Origin: a virus
Virus record (IMG/VR): IMGVR_UViG_3300033153_010050
Coordinates: 1-50,258 of that record
Strand: one strand, 5' to 3'
DNA: 50,258 nt
The notes under the pieces were generated by a model. That model ran no database searches, was not told where the DNA came from, and saw nothing but the letters and a program-made list of their open reading frames with translations. A program made the translations under genes and the position numbers. Below, piece by piece: positions 1 through 7,045 of this stretch; position 1 is the first letter of the stretch; every line of letters starts with the position of its first letter.

Positions 1-448
1 TGTAGTGGCACAGCTGCGCCATCAGGAACATCCGGTGGCAGGACAGCTCGTCCCGGCGCACCTCGAGGGCGAAGACCTCCAGCTGTGCCCCCTTGAGCTT
101 CACGTTGCACTCGCTGACGATGCGTTCACGCTCAGCGATGGCGTCCCTCATGTTCTTGTTGTTCTCCTCGACAGACTTTTGGAATCCATCGATTGCAGCC
201 TGACGGTCCCTGGCCACGTGCTCGAGCTGCCGAGTGAGGTCCTCCACCTTGGTATTCAACCTGGCGGCCTCCTTACTCTTCACCAGCTCCCTTTCTTTGC
301 GCACATCGTCTGCCTTCACAACGCAGCGTTGGAGCGTCTCTACCTTCTCCCAGAACCCCTTCTTGGCCCTGACTGCCCTCCCACACAAGCACACGTCGGC
401 AATGGCATTGACCGCGCCGAGGTACATGCCTTTACCCCTGCGCTTCAT
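1..448 (-). CDS. Coiled-coil protein, C-terminus beyond window
   Basis: Unrecognised protein that begins in the window and runs off its left edge; 149 residues are visible. A short basic N-terminus with a Cys-Leu-Cys pair (residues 20-22) is followed by a long charged helix, very rich in Glu/Lys/Arg/Gln, likely coiled coil from about residue 35 to the edge. The ATG at 448 is chosen because AGGAG lies 5 bases upstream. It overlaps the end of the upstream gene by 17 bases, so the two are probably translationally coupled. No function can be assigned. Confidence 0.7.
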   Translation of the reverse strand, partial: MKRRGKGMYLGAVNAIADVCLCGRAVRAKKGFWEKVETLQRCVVKADDVRKERELVKSKEAARLNTKVEDLTRQLEHVARDRQAAIDGFQKSVEENNKNMRDAIAERERIVSECNVKLKGAQLEVFALEVRRDELSCHRMFLMAQLCHY

Positions 449-653
449 CGACGCTCCTGTCTGGCTTCCACCTACCGCCGTCGTAGTGACCCGTGTAGGC
501 GTCGTTGGTGTGGTCTATCCCCAGAGCACTGCGTAGGTCGCGCAGGCCCAGACACAGATCGCACAGCGTCGGCATGCCTGGCTGGCTCGAACACTTCGGG
601 CACTCCGGCGGCAGGTTCCGCAGGATGTCCTTCACCTTCCTCGTGATCTTCAC
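432..653 (-). CDS. Small zinc-ribbon protein, GTG start
   Basis: A 73-residue hypothetical protein. Two CxxC pairs (C18/C21 and C31/C34) suggest one structural zinc site in the N-terminal half; the rest is polar. The frame stays open further upstream to 743, but the GTG at 653 has AAGGAGG just ahead of it and shares one base with the TAG stop of the upstream gene. This is the usual packing here, so the shorter form is preferred. No partner or role is evident. Confidence 0.65.
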   Translation of the reverse strand: MKITRKVKDILRNLPPECPKCSSQPGMPTLCDLCLGLRDLRSALGIDHTNDAYTGHYDGGRWKPDRSVDEAQG

Positions 654-1153
654 TATTCGTCCTCCTTGTAGCCTATCTCTAGCTCCACCAGGCGTCTCGT
701 CTCCTGGTGTAGTCTCATGTTGTTCCTGTTCTTGGCGTACCAAGACAAGCAGTCGTTACCGTGGCCCTGGGCTCTACCAGCCCCTCGCCAGTCAGCTATC
801 ATCTCACGCCGGCACCTGTCCGGCATGAGCAGACACTGACTGTTGTCCTTGGGGTCGTATCCCTCCAAGGGAGACAACACATCGCCGATGAGCACCCAGT
901 ACTGCCAGTGGTGTGAGTTGCGGTGCTGATGCTTGATCCACGCGACGTTGAAGTTATCACTCAGCCATTGGGGTCTGTCGTTGTAACTCCAAGGGCCATT
1001 GAAACTCCACGCGTAAGGAGACCACTCCGACGGCAGGAACTTGCTGAGGTCGTGAACGAGGCCACGCCACCATAAGCCAACCTTGACGCACTCAATAAGC
1101 ACGTACCACTTGTGTCGAAGGACATAGCTCAGGTAGAGCAAGTGCTTCTTCAT
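653..1153 (-). CDS. DUF5662-like phage protein
   Basis: A 166-residue protein resembling the DUF5662 family, common in tailed phages and of unknown biochemical function. The features recognised are an N-terminal HKWYV segment, then GLVHDLSKF (about residues 31-39) and a histidine-rich HQHRNSHHW stretch near residue 76. The conserved His-Asp pair hints at a metal-binding all-helical fold, which is inference. ATG at 1153 overlaps the upstream stop (TGATG) and has a GGGGGA ribosome site; a GTG three bases earlier is possible. Confidence 0.75.
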   Translation of the reverse strand: MKKHLLYLSYVLRHKWYVLIECVKVGLWWRGLVHDLSKFLPSEWSPYAWSFNGPWSYNDRPQWLSDNFNVAWIKHQHRNSHHWQYWVLIGDVLSPLEGYDPKDNSQCLLMPDRCRREMIADWRGAGRAQGHGNDCLSWYAKNRNNMRLHQETRRLVELEIGYKEDE

Positions 1154-1740
1154 CACTTTCCCCCCAAAGCAGCAACTTCCTTCCGCAGCTGCTCCCGCTG
1201 TGCGGCCAGCATCACCTGATGGCAGTGCAACGCCTCGGCCTTGAGCTCGAGTGCGTGGATGGTCATGTTGGACTGGTGCAGCTGCAAGGTCAGCTGCTTG
1301 ACCTGCTCACCGTGGTAGTCGAGGGTGACAGACTTCGCGAGGCGCGTGATCAGGTCCTGCACCTGTGCTTTGGCGTCGTGAAGCTGCCACTCGGACGTCT
1401 GCAGCTTCTCCAACTTCTCACCCAGCATCAAGTCCAACCGGTGGTGTTGGTCGTAGAGGTCGTCGATAGCCTCGAGAACGCGTGTGTCGAGGGTATCGTA
1501 AGGATCCTCGGGAATACGCAGCCTGACGGCGATGCCCCTCAGGACCTTGTCCATGTTCGTTCCTTTGGGCTTGCTACTCTCGATGGACTCACGAGCTTTT
1601 CGCCGGCTACCATGCATGTGCGGGGTACTCTCGAACAAGAGGTACTCACCATCCTTCATGTAGTACGACGCGCCTTTGTCGTCCCACCACACCTTCGCTG
1701 GCTTACTGTCGATGACAGTCCATCCATTGTGCTTCAGCAT
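1153..1740 (-). CDS. Hypothetical protein with C-terminal coiled coil
   Basis: A 195-residue protein of unknown function. The first 60 residues are rich in Trp, Tyr and Lys and look like a small beta domain. From about residue 62 (MDKVLRG) the protein is helical, and the last 100 residues form a probable coiled coil. AAGGAACAACGA precedes the ATG. An internal Met at 62 could be a second start. It is coupled to the DUF5662-like gene through a TGATG overlap. Confidence 0.65.
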   Translation of the reverse strand: MLKHNGWTVIDSKPAKVWWDDKGASYYMKDGEYLLFESTPHMHGSRRKARESIESSKPKGTNMDKVLRGIAVRLRIPEDPYDTLDTRVLEAIDDLYDQHHRLDLMLGEKLEKLQTSEWQLHDAKAQVQDLITRLAKSVTLDYHGEQVKQLTLQLHQSNMTIHALELKAEALHCHQVMLAAQREQLRKEVAALGGK

Positions 1741-1773
1741 TCGTTGTTCCTTCTTACTTGTACAGAGTGAGTG

Positions 1774-1965
1774 TCACTCGTCGATCTTGTCGACGCCATC
1801 CTCAAGGTTGCGTCCCACCTTCTTCAAGCGCTCGACCGTCTTCGAGTCTTCACCATCGATCATGCCACCGGCGCCAGGGACGATGTCTCGCACGACGTCC
1901 ACTGGGGTCAGCACCGCCCCGATTGCCGCCTTCCCGAGCTTCTCGAGGCCGTCCAGTATTCCCAT
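1774..1965 (-). CDS. Small hypothetical protein (63 aa)
   Basis: A 63-residue protein with a hydrophobic, glycine-containing first half (AAIGAVLTPVDVVRDIVPG) and an acidic, lysine-rich tail; possibly a membrane-associated peptide. GGAGGG stands a few bases before the ATG. Its first 116 bases overlap the 3' part of the next upstream frame, so one of the two ends is uncertain. Confidence 0.55.
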   Translation of the reverse strand: MGILDGLEKLGKAAIGAVLTPVDVVRDIVPGAGGMIDGEDSKTVERLKKVGRNLEDGVDKIDE

Positions 1966-2101
1966 CTTTTCCCTCCACGAGTATGTCTGTTTGCAAGTCT
2001 GTGAGGTTCATCAGCTCCTTCAAGCGCCCAAGCATGATGCGAGCGTACAAGAGATGGTGTTTCACCTTCTCGTCACTTGCGAGAGCTGTGTCCTGATCCA
2101 T
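1850..2101 (-). CDS. Small hypothetical protein with doubtful C-terminus
   Basis: The 83-residue frame begins with a good ribosome site (GGGGAGACAAAAG, then ATG). About 44 residues of normal-looking helical protein follow (KVKHHLLYARIMLGRLKEL). After that the composition becomes Arg/Gly-rich, as expected for a frame running out of phase through the next gene, with which it overlaps by 116 bases. The N-terminal part is likely real. Whether the tail is translated as read or the true end differs cannot be decided here. Confidence 0.45.
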   Translation of the reverse strand: MDQDTALASDEKVKHHLLYARIMLGRLKELMNLTDLQTDILVEGKDGNTGRPREAREGGNRGGADPSGRRARHRPWRRWHDRW

Positions 2102-2119
2102 CTTTTGTCTCCCCTTTAC

Positions 2120-2338
2120 CTACGCGCCAAACATATGGAACGTACCGCTCTCCCACTTGAACTTCAGGGCGCTGGGGTACTGACGCCGCAGTGCCTGCTC
2201 GAAGTGCCCACGGTTCTCCTTCTTGACCATGTCCTTGACGAGGACGGTCTTCAGCACCTTCTTCTTGGCGCCAAGGATAGTCACCTTGGTCTTGGCAGGC
2301 TCATCATCCAACTTCAACATCCTTCTGCGCTTCTCCAT
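2120..2338 (-). CDS. Small basic hypothetical protein
   Basis: A 72-residue lysine-rich protein (KRRRMLKLDDEPAKTKVTI at the start) of unknown function; the charge pattern would suit nucleic-acid binding, but no motif is recognised. The frame is open to 2494, but the ATG at 2338 has AAGGAG upstream and the extra N-terminal residues are low-complexity Ser/Thr. It overlaps the end of the upstream gene by 35 bases. Confidence 0.6.
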   Translation of the reverse strand: MEKRRRMLKLDDEPAKTKVTILGAKKKVLKTVLVKDMVKKENRGHFEQALRRQYPSALKFKWESGTFHMFGA

Positions 2339-2537
2339 GTCGCTGCTCCTTCTTGGAAAGTGAGAACCAATGATCCTCACAGTCACGCCAGTTGATGACA
2401 ACACCCGGGTTGATGCTGATGCTGAAGAACTCCTTGTTATCGTGGTGCACTGTCCAAGCAACCCCAATCTCTTTGCTGGGCTTGCTCTTATCAATGGGCC
2501 TCATCCTGAGTGAGTGTGTTGGTTTATTGTTCGACAT
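2304..2537 (-). CDS. Hypothetical protein, compact beta-type
   Basis: A 77-residue protein of unknown function. The central section (KEIGVAWTVHHDNKEFFSIS) alternates hydrophobic and polar residues as in a small beta sheet; the C-terminus is charged. The ATG has CAGGAG about 10 bases upstream, in a short spacer that also carries the TTTGCCCGCGGTC motif (2549-2561). Confidence 0.6.
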   Translation of the reverse strand: MSNNKPTHSLRMRPIDKSKPSKEIGVAWTVHHDNKEFFSISINPGVVINWRDCEDHWFSLSKKEQRHGEAQKDVEVG

Positions 2538-2548
2538 TTATTCTCCTG

Positions 2549-2561
2549 TTTGCCCGCGGTC
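2549..2561. repeat. Copy of recurrent 13-mer TTTGCCCGCGGTC (intergenic)
   Basis: This 13-base word occurs in the 23-base spacer between two small leftward genes. Identical copies lie at 13778-13790 (intergenic) and 37154-37166 (inside the protease-like gene). Its function is unknown; in the leftward direction it reads GACCGCGGGCAAA, directly after the stop codon and before the next ribosome site. Confidence 0.5.
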
Positions 2562-2767
2562 TATTCTGGCCAGAGGACGAGCACCTTCTCGTTGCTCTCG
2601 CCACCGACGTGCTCTTCACTTGTGATGTCCCCGCTTCGATGGACGTAGTGCCTCTCGCCCACGTCGTAGAACTTCGAGTAGGTGTTGCCCTCACCGTCTG
2701 AGCTCATCCACACCTCCAGGTCCAGGTCGTGCTTGGCGAGTAGCGCTATCAGTTCGCTCACCTTCAT
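2561..2767 (-). CDS. Small conserved-looking phage protein (68 aa)
   Basis: A 68-residue acidic protein. It begins MKVSELIALLAKHD followed by a DLEVWMSSD segment, the pattern of small phage and bacterial proteins of unknown function annotated as hypothetical. ATG at 2767 overlaps the upstream stop (TGATG), with GGAGAG upstream. Nothing shows its role. Confidence 0.65.
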   Translation of the reverse strand: MKVSELIALLAKHDLDLEVWMSSDGEGNTYSKFYDVGERHYVHRSGDITSEEHVGGESNEKVLVLWPE

Positions 2768-3048
2768 CAAGTCTCTCCCAGGTAGAAGAGGAAGAACGTC
2801 TGGCCGGGCTTGTCACCGTGCTCGCTCGAGGTGCCATGCTCCACCTTCGCCCATCCAGCCTTCTCGTAACGCTCCACGACCTTGTCACGAAGCTGAGGGG
2901 TGTACTCCCCCCCGATTGTGATTCGAACCTTGTCGCTACCGTCCCACTTCCCTTCTTCCTTCACCTCCTTAAACTTCGCCTCCATCAGCTCCACCAGCTG
3001 CTTGGCGGCGGTGTTGTTGCTCATGAACCTCTCAGGTGTCATCACCAT
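2767..3048 (-). CDS. Hypothetical protein (93 aa)
   Basis: An unrecognised 93-residue mixed alpha/beta protein. An amphipathic helix (KQLVELMEAKFKEVKEE) is followed by a strand-like VRITIGGEYT, a second helix and a hydrophobic end (TFFLFYLGE). GGAG lies 7 bases before the ATG. It overlaps the upstream membrane-protein gene by 17 bases. Confidence 0.6.
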   Translation of the reverse strand: MVMTPERFMSNNTAAKQLVELMEAKFKEVKEEGKWDGSDKVRITIGGEYTPQLRDKVVERYEKAGWAKVEHGTSSEHGDKPGQTFFLFYLGET

Positions 3049-3238
3049 TTCGATACTCCTCCAAGTAGTCCTTCACTGCCTCTTGCCACTCGTCCATGAG
3101 GACGTAGCCGTGTGTCCACGCAGCGTATGCTGCTCTTGAAAGGAAGCCCACCACGAACGATGGGATCCAGATGGGAAGGAGCAGAACCCCGAACACGACC
3201 ATGGTGAGCGCGTAGAGTGCGGCCTTGAACAATGCCAT
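3032..3238 (-). CDS. Small membrane protein
   Basis: A 68-residue protein with one long hydrophobic segment (about residues 8-36, including MVVFGVLLLPIWIPSFVVGF) that could cross the membrane once or form a hairpin, then an acidic soluble tail (DEWQEAVKDYLEEY). It probably inserts in the host inner membrane. A holin-like or accessory role is possible, but no lysis genes are seen alongside. The start overlaps the stop of the upstream gene (TGATG). Confidence 0.6.
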   Translation of the reverse strand: MALFKAALYALTMVVFGVLLLPIWIPSFVVGFLSRAAYAAWTHGYVLMDEWQEAVKDYLEEYRNGDDT

Positions 3239-3753
3239 CACCTACTCACAGCATTCAATCTACTCACAGCATTCAGTCGACCCTCGAGCTCCTTGAGCTT
3301 ATTGCCCCTGTCCTTCTTGGGCTTCTTGCGCTTCTTCGCCTTCATCGACTTCCACGTGCATTCGGCGAACTCGCACTCGTGGCCGTTGGGGTAGGACCGG
3401 CACATGTCAGGCCTGTGCTCGTAGATGCTGCAGTCACCGTTGTCACTGAGGTGCTTGCACGTGTAGTAGTGGCCCTTGTTGGGTGGGTCATCCGGGTTGA
3501 TGAGCTTGATAGGAGGTACCATGTAGCCCAAGTAGCGCACCATCGGAGCCACGAGATGGATGTCCCTGAACACACGACCGTAGGACAGACTCGCCTTGAC
3601 GTACTCACGCTGGGGCTGCGGCTTCATGAACATCTCTTCTGCACCACCGTAGAGCCATCTCCGGTAGGCCTCCCATAGCTCATCTGGGTTCATCTCGAGC
3701 ATAAAGTGTCGGCAGCAGTGCCCAGTGCAACGGTCAATCTTCTTCTTGGACAT
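3238..3753 (-). CDS. YkgJ-like cysteine-cluster protein
   Basis: A 171-residue protein resembling the YkgJ-type cysteine-cluster family, which is thought to bind zinc or an iron-sulfur cluster; its substrate is unknown. Visible cysteines are C9, C13, C14 in the N-terminal CxxxCC and C99, C108, C118, C127, C132 in a C-terminal cluster that includes EHRPDMCRSYP, a typical YkgJ signature. A lysine-rich tail ends in an exact peptide duplication (LNAVSRLNAVSR) from an 18-base tandem repeat. GGAGGG precedes the ATG, which overlaps the upstream stop. Confidence 0.75.
   Translation of the reverse strand: MSKKKIDRCTGHCCRHFMLEMNPDELWEAYRRWLYGGAEEMFMKPQPQREYVKASLSYGRVFRDIHLVAPMVRYLGYMVPPIKLINPDDPPNKGHYYTCKHLSDNGDCSIYEHRPDMCRSYPNGHECEFAECTWKSMKAKKRKKPKKDRGNKLKELEGRLNAVSRLNAVSR
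3242..3277. repeat. 18-bp tandem duplication in coding sequence
   Basis: Two 18-base units (3242-3259 and 3260-3277) differ at one position (A3258 versus G3276). They lie in frame at the 3' end of the cysteine-cluster gene and duplicate six residues. The near identity suggests a recent slippage or duplication. Confidence 0.85.
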
Positions 3754-3977
3754 CAGCAGTCCCTCCTTTCGTCGAAAGCTCTTGATGGGATAAAACGAGT
3801 TCCAAGAACAGTCACTTCGGTCCAGTAGTGGTTACACCCTGGATTGTGCCCATCGGGAATGCGGGCCAGGAGGGTGCACTTCCCCTCGTCGTAGTCGTAG
3901 AGCTCAGCCATGTAGACCTCCCCCTGCTCCACGCCGGCGCTCTTGTCGGTCTTCTTGACCTCGACGATGTAGTTCAT
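3753..3977 (-). CDS. Hypothetical protein (74 aa)
   Basis: A 74-residue protein of unknown function that looks like a small beta barrel: NYIVEVKK, then acidic loops and strand-like segments (YMAELYDYDEG, CTLLARIPDG, TEVTVLGTRFI). The frame is open to 4031, but the ATG at 3977 forms an ATGA overlap with the upstream stop, the standard arrangement here, so the shorter form is preferred. No strong ribosome site is visible. Confidence 0.6.
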   Translation of the reverse strand: MNYIVEVKKTDKSAGVEQGEVYMAELYDYDEGKCTLLARIPDGHNPGCNHYWTEVTVLGTRFIPSRAFDERRDC

Positions 3978-4195
3978 GTGCTTTGCTTGAAGTCGATGTG
4001 AACAGGGAACTTGCCCTGAATCTGTCCGCACTCCAGGCAGTAGTAGAACTCGACGTAGTCCCCACCGCCGACGCCGGCGTCACGAGGGACATACCCGAAC
4101 AGCTCCTTGCCCTCTGCCACCAACTGGCAGCAATCAGAGCACTTGGCGTTCAGGAGTGCGACGCGCTCACTCTTGCATCGTTGACACTGACTCAT
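3974..4195 (-). CDS. Small zinc-ribbon protein
   Basis: A 73-residue cysteine-rich protein: CxxC at 4-7, CxxCC at 19-23 and CxxC at 53-56. The arrangement could bind one or two zinc ions. Small zinc ribbons of this kind occur widely in phages; their targets are generally unknown. ATGA overlaps join it to both neighbouring genes. Confidence 0.65.
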   Translation of the reverse strand: MSQCQRCKSERVALLNAKCSDCCQLVAEGKELFGYVPRDAGVGGGDYVEFYYCLECGQIQGKFPVHIDFKQST

Positions 4196-4494
4196 AGCTT
4201 TCCCTTCACCCAGATATGCTCGATTCCCGAGTGCTGGATGTAGTAGCAGGGCAGGCCCCTGTACTGACTCTTGTGATAGGTGACGTGCCAGTCGTCTTTC
4301 AAGCGCAGGCCTCCTCGCTCGTTGCCTACGTCGTACTTCAGGGTCTGCTCCCAGAACCGCACGTCAGCACAATGCTTGCGCACTGTTTGAAGCGTGACCA
4401 CCTCGGCCTGGTCCACCATGTTGTCGATCCAATCCCCACGGCTGTTGACACAGGACGTGTGGTACGTGTACGCCCTCATTCCCTGCTTCATCAT
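4192..4494 (-). CDS. Hypothetical protein (100 aa)
   Basis: An unrecognised 100-residue protein, rich in aromatic residues and histidine, with no cysteine cluster or membrane segment. Two adjacent ATG codons follow AGGTGA; the first is used here. It could be a small enzyme or binding protein but shows no recognisable active site. Confidence 0.6.
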   Translation of the reverse strand: MMKQGMRAYTYHTSCVNSRGDWIDNMVDQAEVVTLQTVRKHCADVRFWEQTLKYDVGNERGGLRLKDDWHVTYHKSQYRGLPCYYIQHSGIEHIWVKGKL

Positions 4495-4499
4495 TCACC

Positions 4500-4931
4500 T
4501 CACAATCTTGGGTTGGGCATACGGCCGTTGACCATCAGCTCCTCGACGAGCAATTGGTCGATACCGAGCACTTGGTCACGGTACGTTGCTTTCTCGTCGT
4601 CTTCGTAAGTGGTGATTAACTGGTTGTCCCAACTGGTGCGCTTGCAGTTATCGAATTGGCGCTTTCGCCACCAGTAGGCGAGAAAGGCAGACCGCCTTTG
4701 CTCCTTCTTGGACCTCCGGTACCTTCGGCGCTTCTTACGGTCACACCAGCACCCATCACAGAGGCAGTCTTCCTCTGGATCGTCATGCGCGCAGCCGAGC
4801 TCCCATGGATGCCAGAGCTTACAGTTGGGGCAGAAGTAGATGTGACAATCAGGGCAGTCCGTCTTTGTGTCCTGGAGCATTGCTTTCTTTGCTCCGCCTT
4901 CGCACTCGATCGTGCAGACTGGACATCTCAC
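4500..4931 (-). CDS. Cysteine-rich zinc-binding protein
   Basis: A 143-residue protein with a zinc-type N-terminal half: CPVC at 3-6, then CPDCHIYFCPNCKLWHPWE with interleaved cysteines and histidines, then CLCDGCWC. This resembles tandem or RING-like treble-clef zinc sites. A strongly basic stretch follows (KKRRRYRRSKKEQRR), suitable for nucleic-acid contact, and then an acidic helical tail. The GTG start has GGGG 5 bases upstream. The function is unknown. Confidence 0.6.
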   Translation of the reverse strand: MRCPVCTIECEGGAKKAMLQDTKTDCPDCHIYFCPNCKLWHPWELGCAHDDPEEDCLCDGCWCDRKKRRRYRRSKKEQRRSAFLAYWWRKRQFDNCKRTSWDNQLITTYEDDEKATYRDQVLGIDQLLVEELMVNGRMPNPRL

Positions 4932-4953
4932 AACATCCCCTTCACGACCTCAG

Positions 4954-5331
4954 TCATCTCCTCAGCTCTTCTCGTACGAAGTCGTTGACGTCTGCGGACA
5001 CAGACAACAGCTTCTTGGCGATCTCTTCTGAGACCTTCTCCACGAAGTAATTCGTGTATTCTCCGACGTGGAGAAGGTTGGTGTGCGAGAACTCCACAGG
5101 GATGTCGAGGCGTTTCCCTTGCTCGATGGCGAGACTGACGTGCATCGTGCTGCCACCCATGTGATTCCGCATGTGCACGACAGACCCTTCGAGGTTGGCC
5201 ACTTTCACAGGCCCAGCGTAGATGATGCGCTTGATCAGCTTCTCTTCCATCTCCATGAGCAAGCGAATCGACTCATCGGTCGGCGCTTTGTGCTCGTGGA
5301 TCTCTGTGATCTGTGTCGGTTTCTCAGTCAT
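4954..5331 (-). CDS. Hypothetical protein (125 aa)
   Basis: An unrecognised acidic, mostly soluble 125-residue protein. A helix (ESIRLLMEMEEKLIKRI) is followed by a beta region and a C-terminal helix ending in a charged tail. ATG at 5331 follows AGGAGAGAGGTG and overlaps the end of the upstream gene. Confidence 0.6.
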   Translation of the reverse strand: MTEKPTQITEIHEHKAPTDESIRLLMEMEEKLIKRIIYAGPVKVANLEGSVVHMRNHMGGSTMHVSLAIEQGKRLDIPVEFSHTNLLHVGEYTNYFVEKVSEEIAKKLLSVSADVNDFVREELRR

Positions 5332-5572
5332 CACCTCTCTCCTCAGCGTCAGCTGCGGCTTTAACTAACCGTCTCAATGTTGGTGTTGCTTTCACGAACT
5401 CCCTCTCGACGACAACGAACCCCTCCCGAAGAAGCGACGCTAGCGTCCGCTCATGGAGGTGCTTCTTGTGTACAGAGCCTTCGTTGTAGACGAACATCGC
5501 GGAATCGAACTGGGCGTCTGTGAAGTAATTGAGCCAACCGTGATTTCTAGCCAGCTTCCTCCTCCTCGCCAT
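5324..5572 (-). CDS. Small hypothetical protein (82 aa)
   Basis: An 82-residue protein with a basic N-terminus and a helical middle (LHERTLASLLREGFVVVEREF) that might be a winged-helix-like DNA-binding unit; this is a weak structural guess. AAGGAG stands before the ATG at 5572, so the longer upstream frame is not used. It overlaps the upstream gene by 26 bases. Confidence 0.6.
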   Translation of the reverse strand: MARRRKLARNHGWLNYFTDAQFDSAMFVYNEGSVHKKHLHERTLASLLREGFVVVEREFVKATPTLRRLVKAAADAEERGDD

Positions 5573-5969
5573 CTCGCTCCTTCCAACGATGCAATGTGAC
5601 GAGGCCGTTGCCGTCACTATCCCTGTTCTTGAAGCTCATGAGGTCGAGGATGCCGCCTGTCCACCCATCCACCCAGAATGGCTCAAGGAGCTTCTTCGCC
5701 ACCGTGTCGTCCATACCGAACTCGGTCTTCTTGGACAGAGGCACTGTGACCTGTTTGCACTCCCGCACCTTTCCGAAATGCTCAGGGAGCTCGAAGGTGC
5801 AAGGCTGAAAAGCCTCGTGGCCGATGGCCCTGGCGAACTCCTCAAGACCCACCTCTATCCTCAGCTCCTGCACCGCCTCAGGGTCCTTCAGAAGAATCCG
5901 CATGACGGACTTCCCAGTTGTGCTGCTGGGCATGGTGATGGTCAGCTTTCCTTTTAGCTCTCGAGTCAA
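5547..5969 (-). CDS. Hypothetical protein with TTG start (140 aa)
   Basis: A 140-residue protein of unknown function. The N-terminal part is strand-rich (LKGKLTITMPS); later segments (VGLEEFARAIGHEAF; FWVDGWTGGILDLMSF) look globular, and the C-terminus is Glu-rich. The start is inferred as TTG at 5967-5969: AGGAGG lies 5 bases upstream and the codon shares two bases with the TGA of the upstream gene, like the ATGA junctions elsewhere. An internal ATG (MPSS) is the alternative. Confidence 0.55.
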   Translation of the reverse strand: MTRELKGKLTITMPSSTTGKSVMRILLKDPEAVQELRIEVGLEEFARAIGHEAFQPCTFELPEHFGKVRECKQVTVPLSKKTEFGMDDTVAKKLLEPFWVDGWTGGILDLMSFKNRDSDGNGLVTLHRWKERDGEEEEAG

Positions 5970-6187
5970 TGGCTCCTCCTCACCCTCACCCTTCCGGCGA
6001 AGATGCTGAACTTCGATACTGGTTTTGGTTTGGGCCTCTCCATGGGAGGGAGGCCAATCTTCTTGCGAAGGAGGTCCGGTCTCTCGTCGATCATCTGCCA
6101 GTGCTTCCAGCACAGCGGCCGATCAAGGTAGACGATCTCTCCCTCGTTCCTGCACTTGGGGTACCTGCATCTATCCCGTCTTGCCAT
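5966..6187 (-). CDS. Small zinc-binding protein
   Basis: A 73-residue protein with a Cys/His pattern near the N-terminus (CRYPKC, then LCWKHW) that could hold one zinc ion, followed by a Pro/Lys-rich linker and a basic tail. ATG at 6187 has GAGGTG upstream; a GTG two codons earlier is possible. This is the first leftward gene downstream of the rightward HU gene's promoter region. Confidence 0.6.
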   Translation of the reverse strand: MARRDRCRYPKCRNEGEIVYLDRPLCWKHWQMIDERPDLLRKKIGLPPMERPKPKPVSKFSIFAGRVRVRRSH

Positions 6188-6276
6188 CGGCACCTCAGTT
6201 TGAGCTTGATTTTACTGGTTGGGTTGAGGATGATGCTCGCTTCACCCCGCCTTTTCAAGGCGAAACGGAGGACAGA
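6188..6276. promoter_or_regulatory. Divergent spacer between leftward small gene and HU gene
   Basis: An 89-base intergenic region between divergently oriented genes. It must carry the start signals for the rightward HU gene. AT-rich ATTTTA/TAAAAT sequence is visible near 6210, but I could not fix a convincing -35/-10 pair on either strand. Confidence 0.35.
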
Positions 6277-6546
6277 ATGTCGAAGGGCGAGTTCATCACC
6301 AAGATCGCAAGTGAGAATGGCATCACCAAGACCGCAGCCACGGAGATCGTCGACGGTGTCTTTCGGGCGGTGACCCACAGCGTGAAGAAGGAGGGGTCGT
6401 TCAGCTACCCGGGCTTCGGCACCTTCAACCTGAAGAAGCGCAAGGCGCGCATGGGCCGCAACCCGCAGACCGGTGACGCGCTCAAGATCGCTGCCAGCAA
6501 GACCGTGAGCTTCAAGCCGGCCCCGGCCCTCAAGCGTTCTCTCTAG
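6277..6546 (+). CDS. HU/IHF family DNA-binding protein
   Basis: An 89-residue histone-like protein of the HU/IHF family, which binds and bends double-stranded DNA as a dimer. The whole family length is present: N-terminal helices (KGEFITKIASENGITKTAA), the FSYPGFGTF strand segment and the DNA-intercalating arm tip GRNPQTG (R61, N62, P63), then the KAASKTV-type C-terminal part. GGAGG is 5 bases before the ATG. It is transcribed opposite to its neighbours and converges with the dCMP deaminase gene, the two ends overlapping by 4 bases. Likely roles are genome compaction, replication or transcription control. Confidence 0.95.
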   Translation: MSKGEFITKIASENGITKTAATEIVDGVFRAVTHSVKKEGSFSYPGFGTFNLKKRKARMGRNPQTGDALKIAASKTVSFKPAPALKRSL

Positions 6547-7007
6547 CCCTCGTCGAGCTTCAGCTGCTCGATCACCACTCCAGCTTCCACCATCATCTCT
6601 AGGCCCAATGGGTCGTCGTACATGTCCAGGTAGTAGACGTGTCGAATGCCTGCGTTGATGATCATTTTGGTGCAGATGGAGCAGGGGGTGAGCGTCGTGT
6701 AGAGCGTGCTGCCCTTCAGGCTCGTACCTTGGTAGGCGGCCTGAACGATGGCATTCTGCTCTGCGTGGGTGCCACGACAGACTTCATGGCAAGTCCCACT
6801 CTTCACATTCTGTTGGTCTCGCAGGCAGCCTGTCTCAGCGCAGTGCCTCACTCCCTTGGGTGCTCCGTTGTAACCGGTCGACAGTAGCTGCTTGTCCCTC
6901 ACAATCACAGCCCCCACATGGCGGCCGCTCTTCCTGATGCACGTGCTCCGGGTTGCTGCCAGAACCGCAAACCTCATGAAGTACTCGTTCCACGATGGTC
7001 TCGTCAT
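6543..7007 (-). CDS. dCMP deaminase
   Basis: Converts dCMP to dUMP, the substrate of thymidylate synthase. This 154-residue protein carries the zinc-dependent cytidine/deoxycytidylate deaminase signature: HAEQNA with ligand H81 and catalytic E83, and TPCSICTKMIINAG with zinc ligands C109 and C112. The N-terminal GYNGAP segment is typical of dCMP deaminases. The length matches the ComEB/phage family. GGAGAG precedes the ATG. It fits with the ThyA, nucleoside kinase and dNMP kinase genes at 14-16.5 kb. Confidence 0.95.
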   Translation of the reverse strand: MTRPSWNEYFMRFAVLAATRSTCIRKSGRHVGAVIVRDKQLLSTGYNGAPKGVRHCAETGCLRDQQNVKSGTCHEVCRGTHAEQNAIVQAAYQGTSLKGSTLYTTLTPCSICTKMIINAGIRHVYYLDMYDDPLGLEMMVEAGVVIEQLKLDEG

Positions 7008-7045
7008 TGTCTCTCCGTTTAGGGTGCTTCCACTTGGCCCATGGT

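Noticed and set aside
1967-1973. GGGAAAA slippery heptamer (leftward) in the overlap of two small genes, suggesting programmed -1 frameshift
   Set aside because: The downstream gene is in the +1 relation to the upstream one, so a -1 shift would not join them, and the downstream gene has its own ribosome site.
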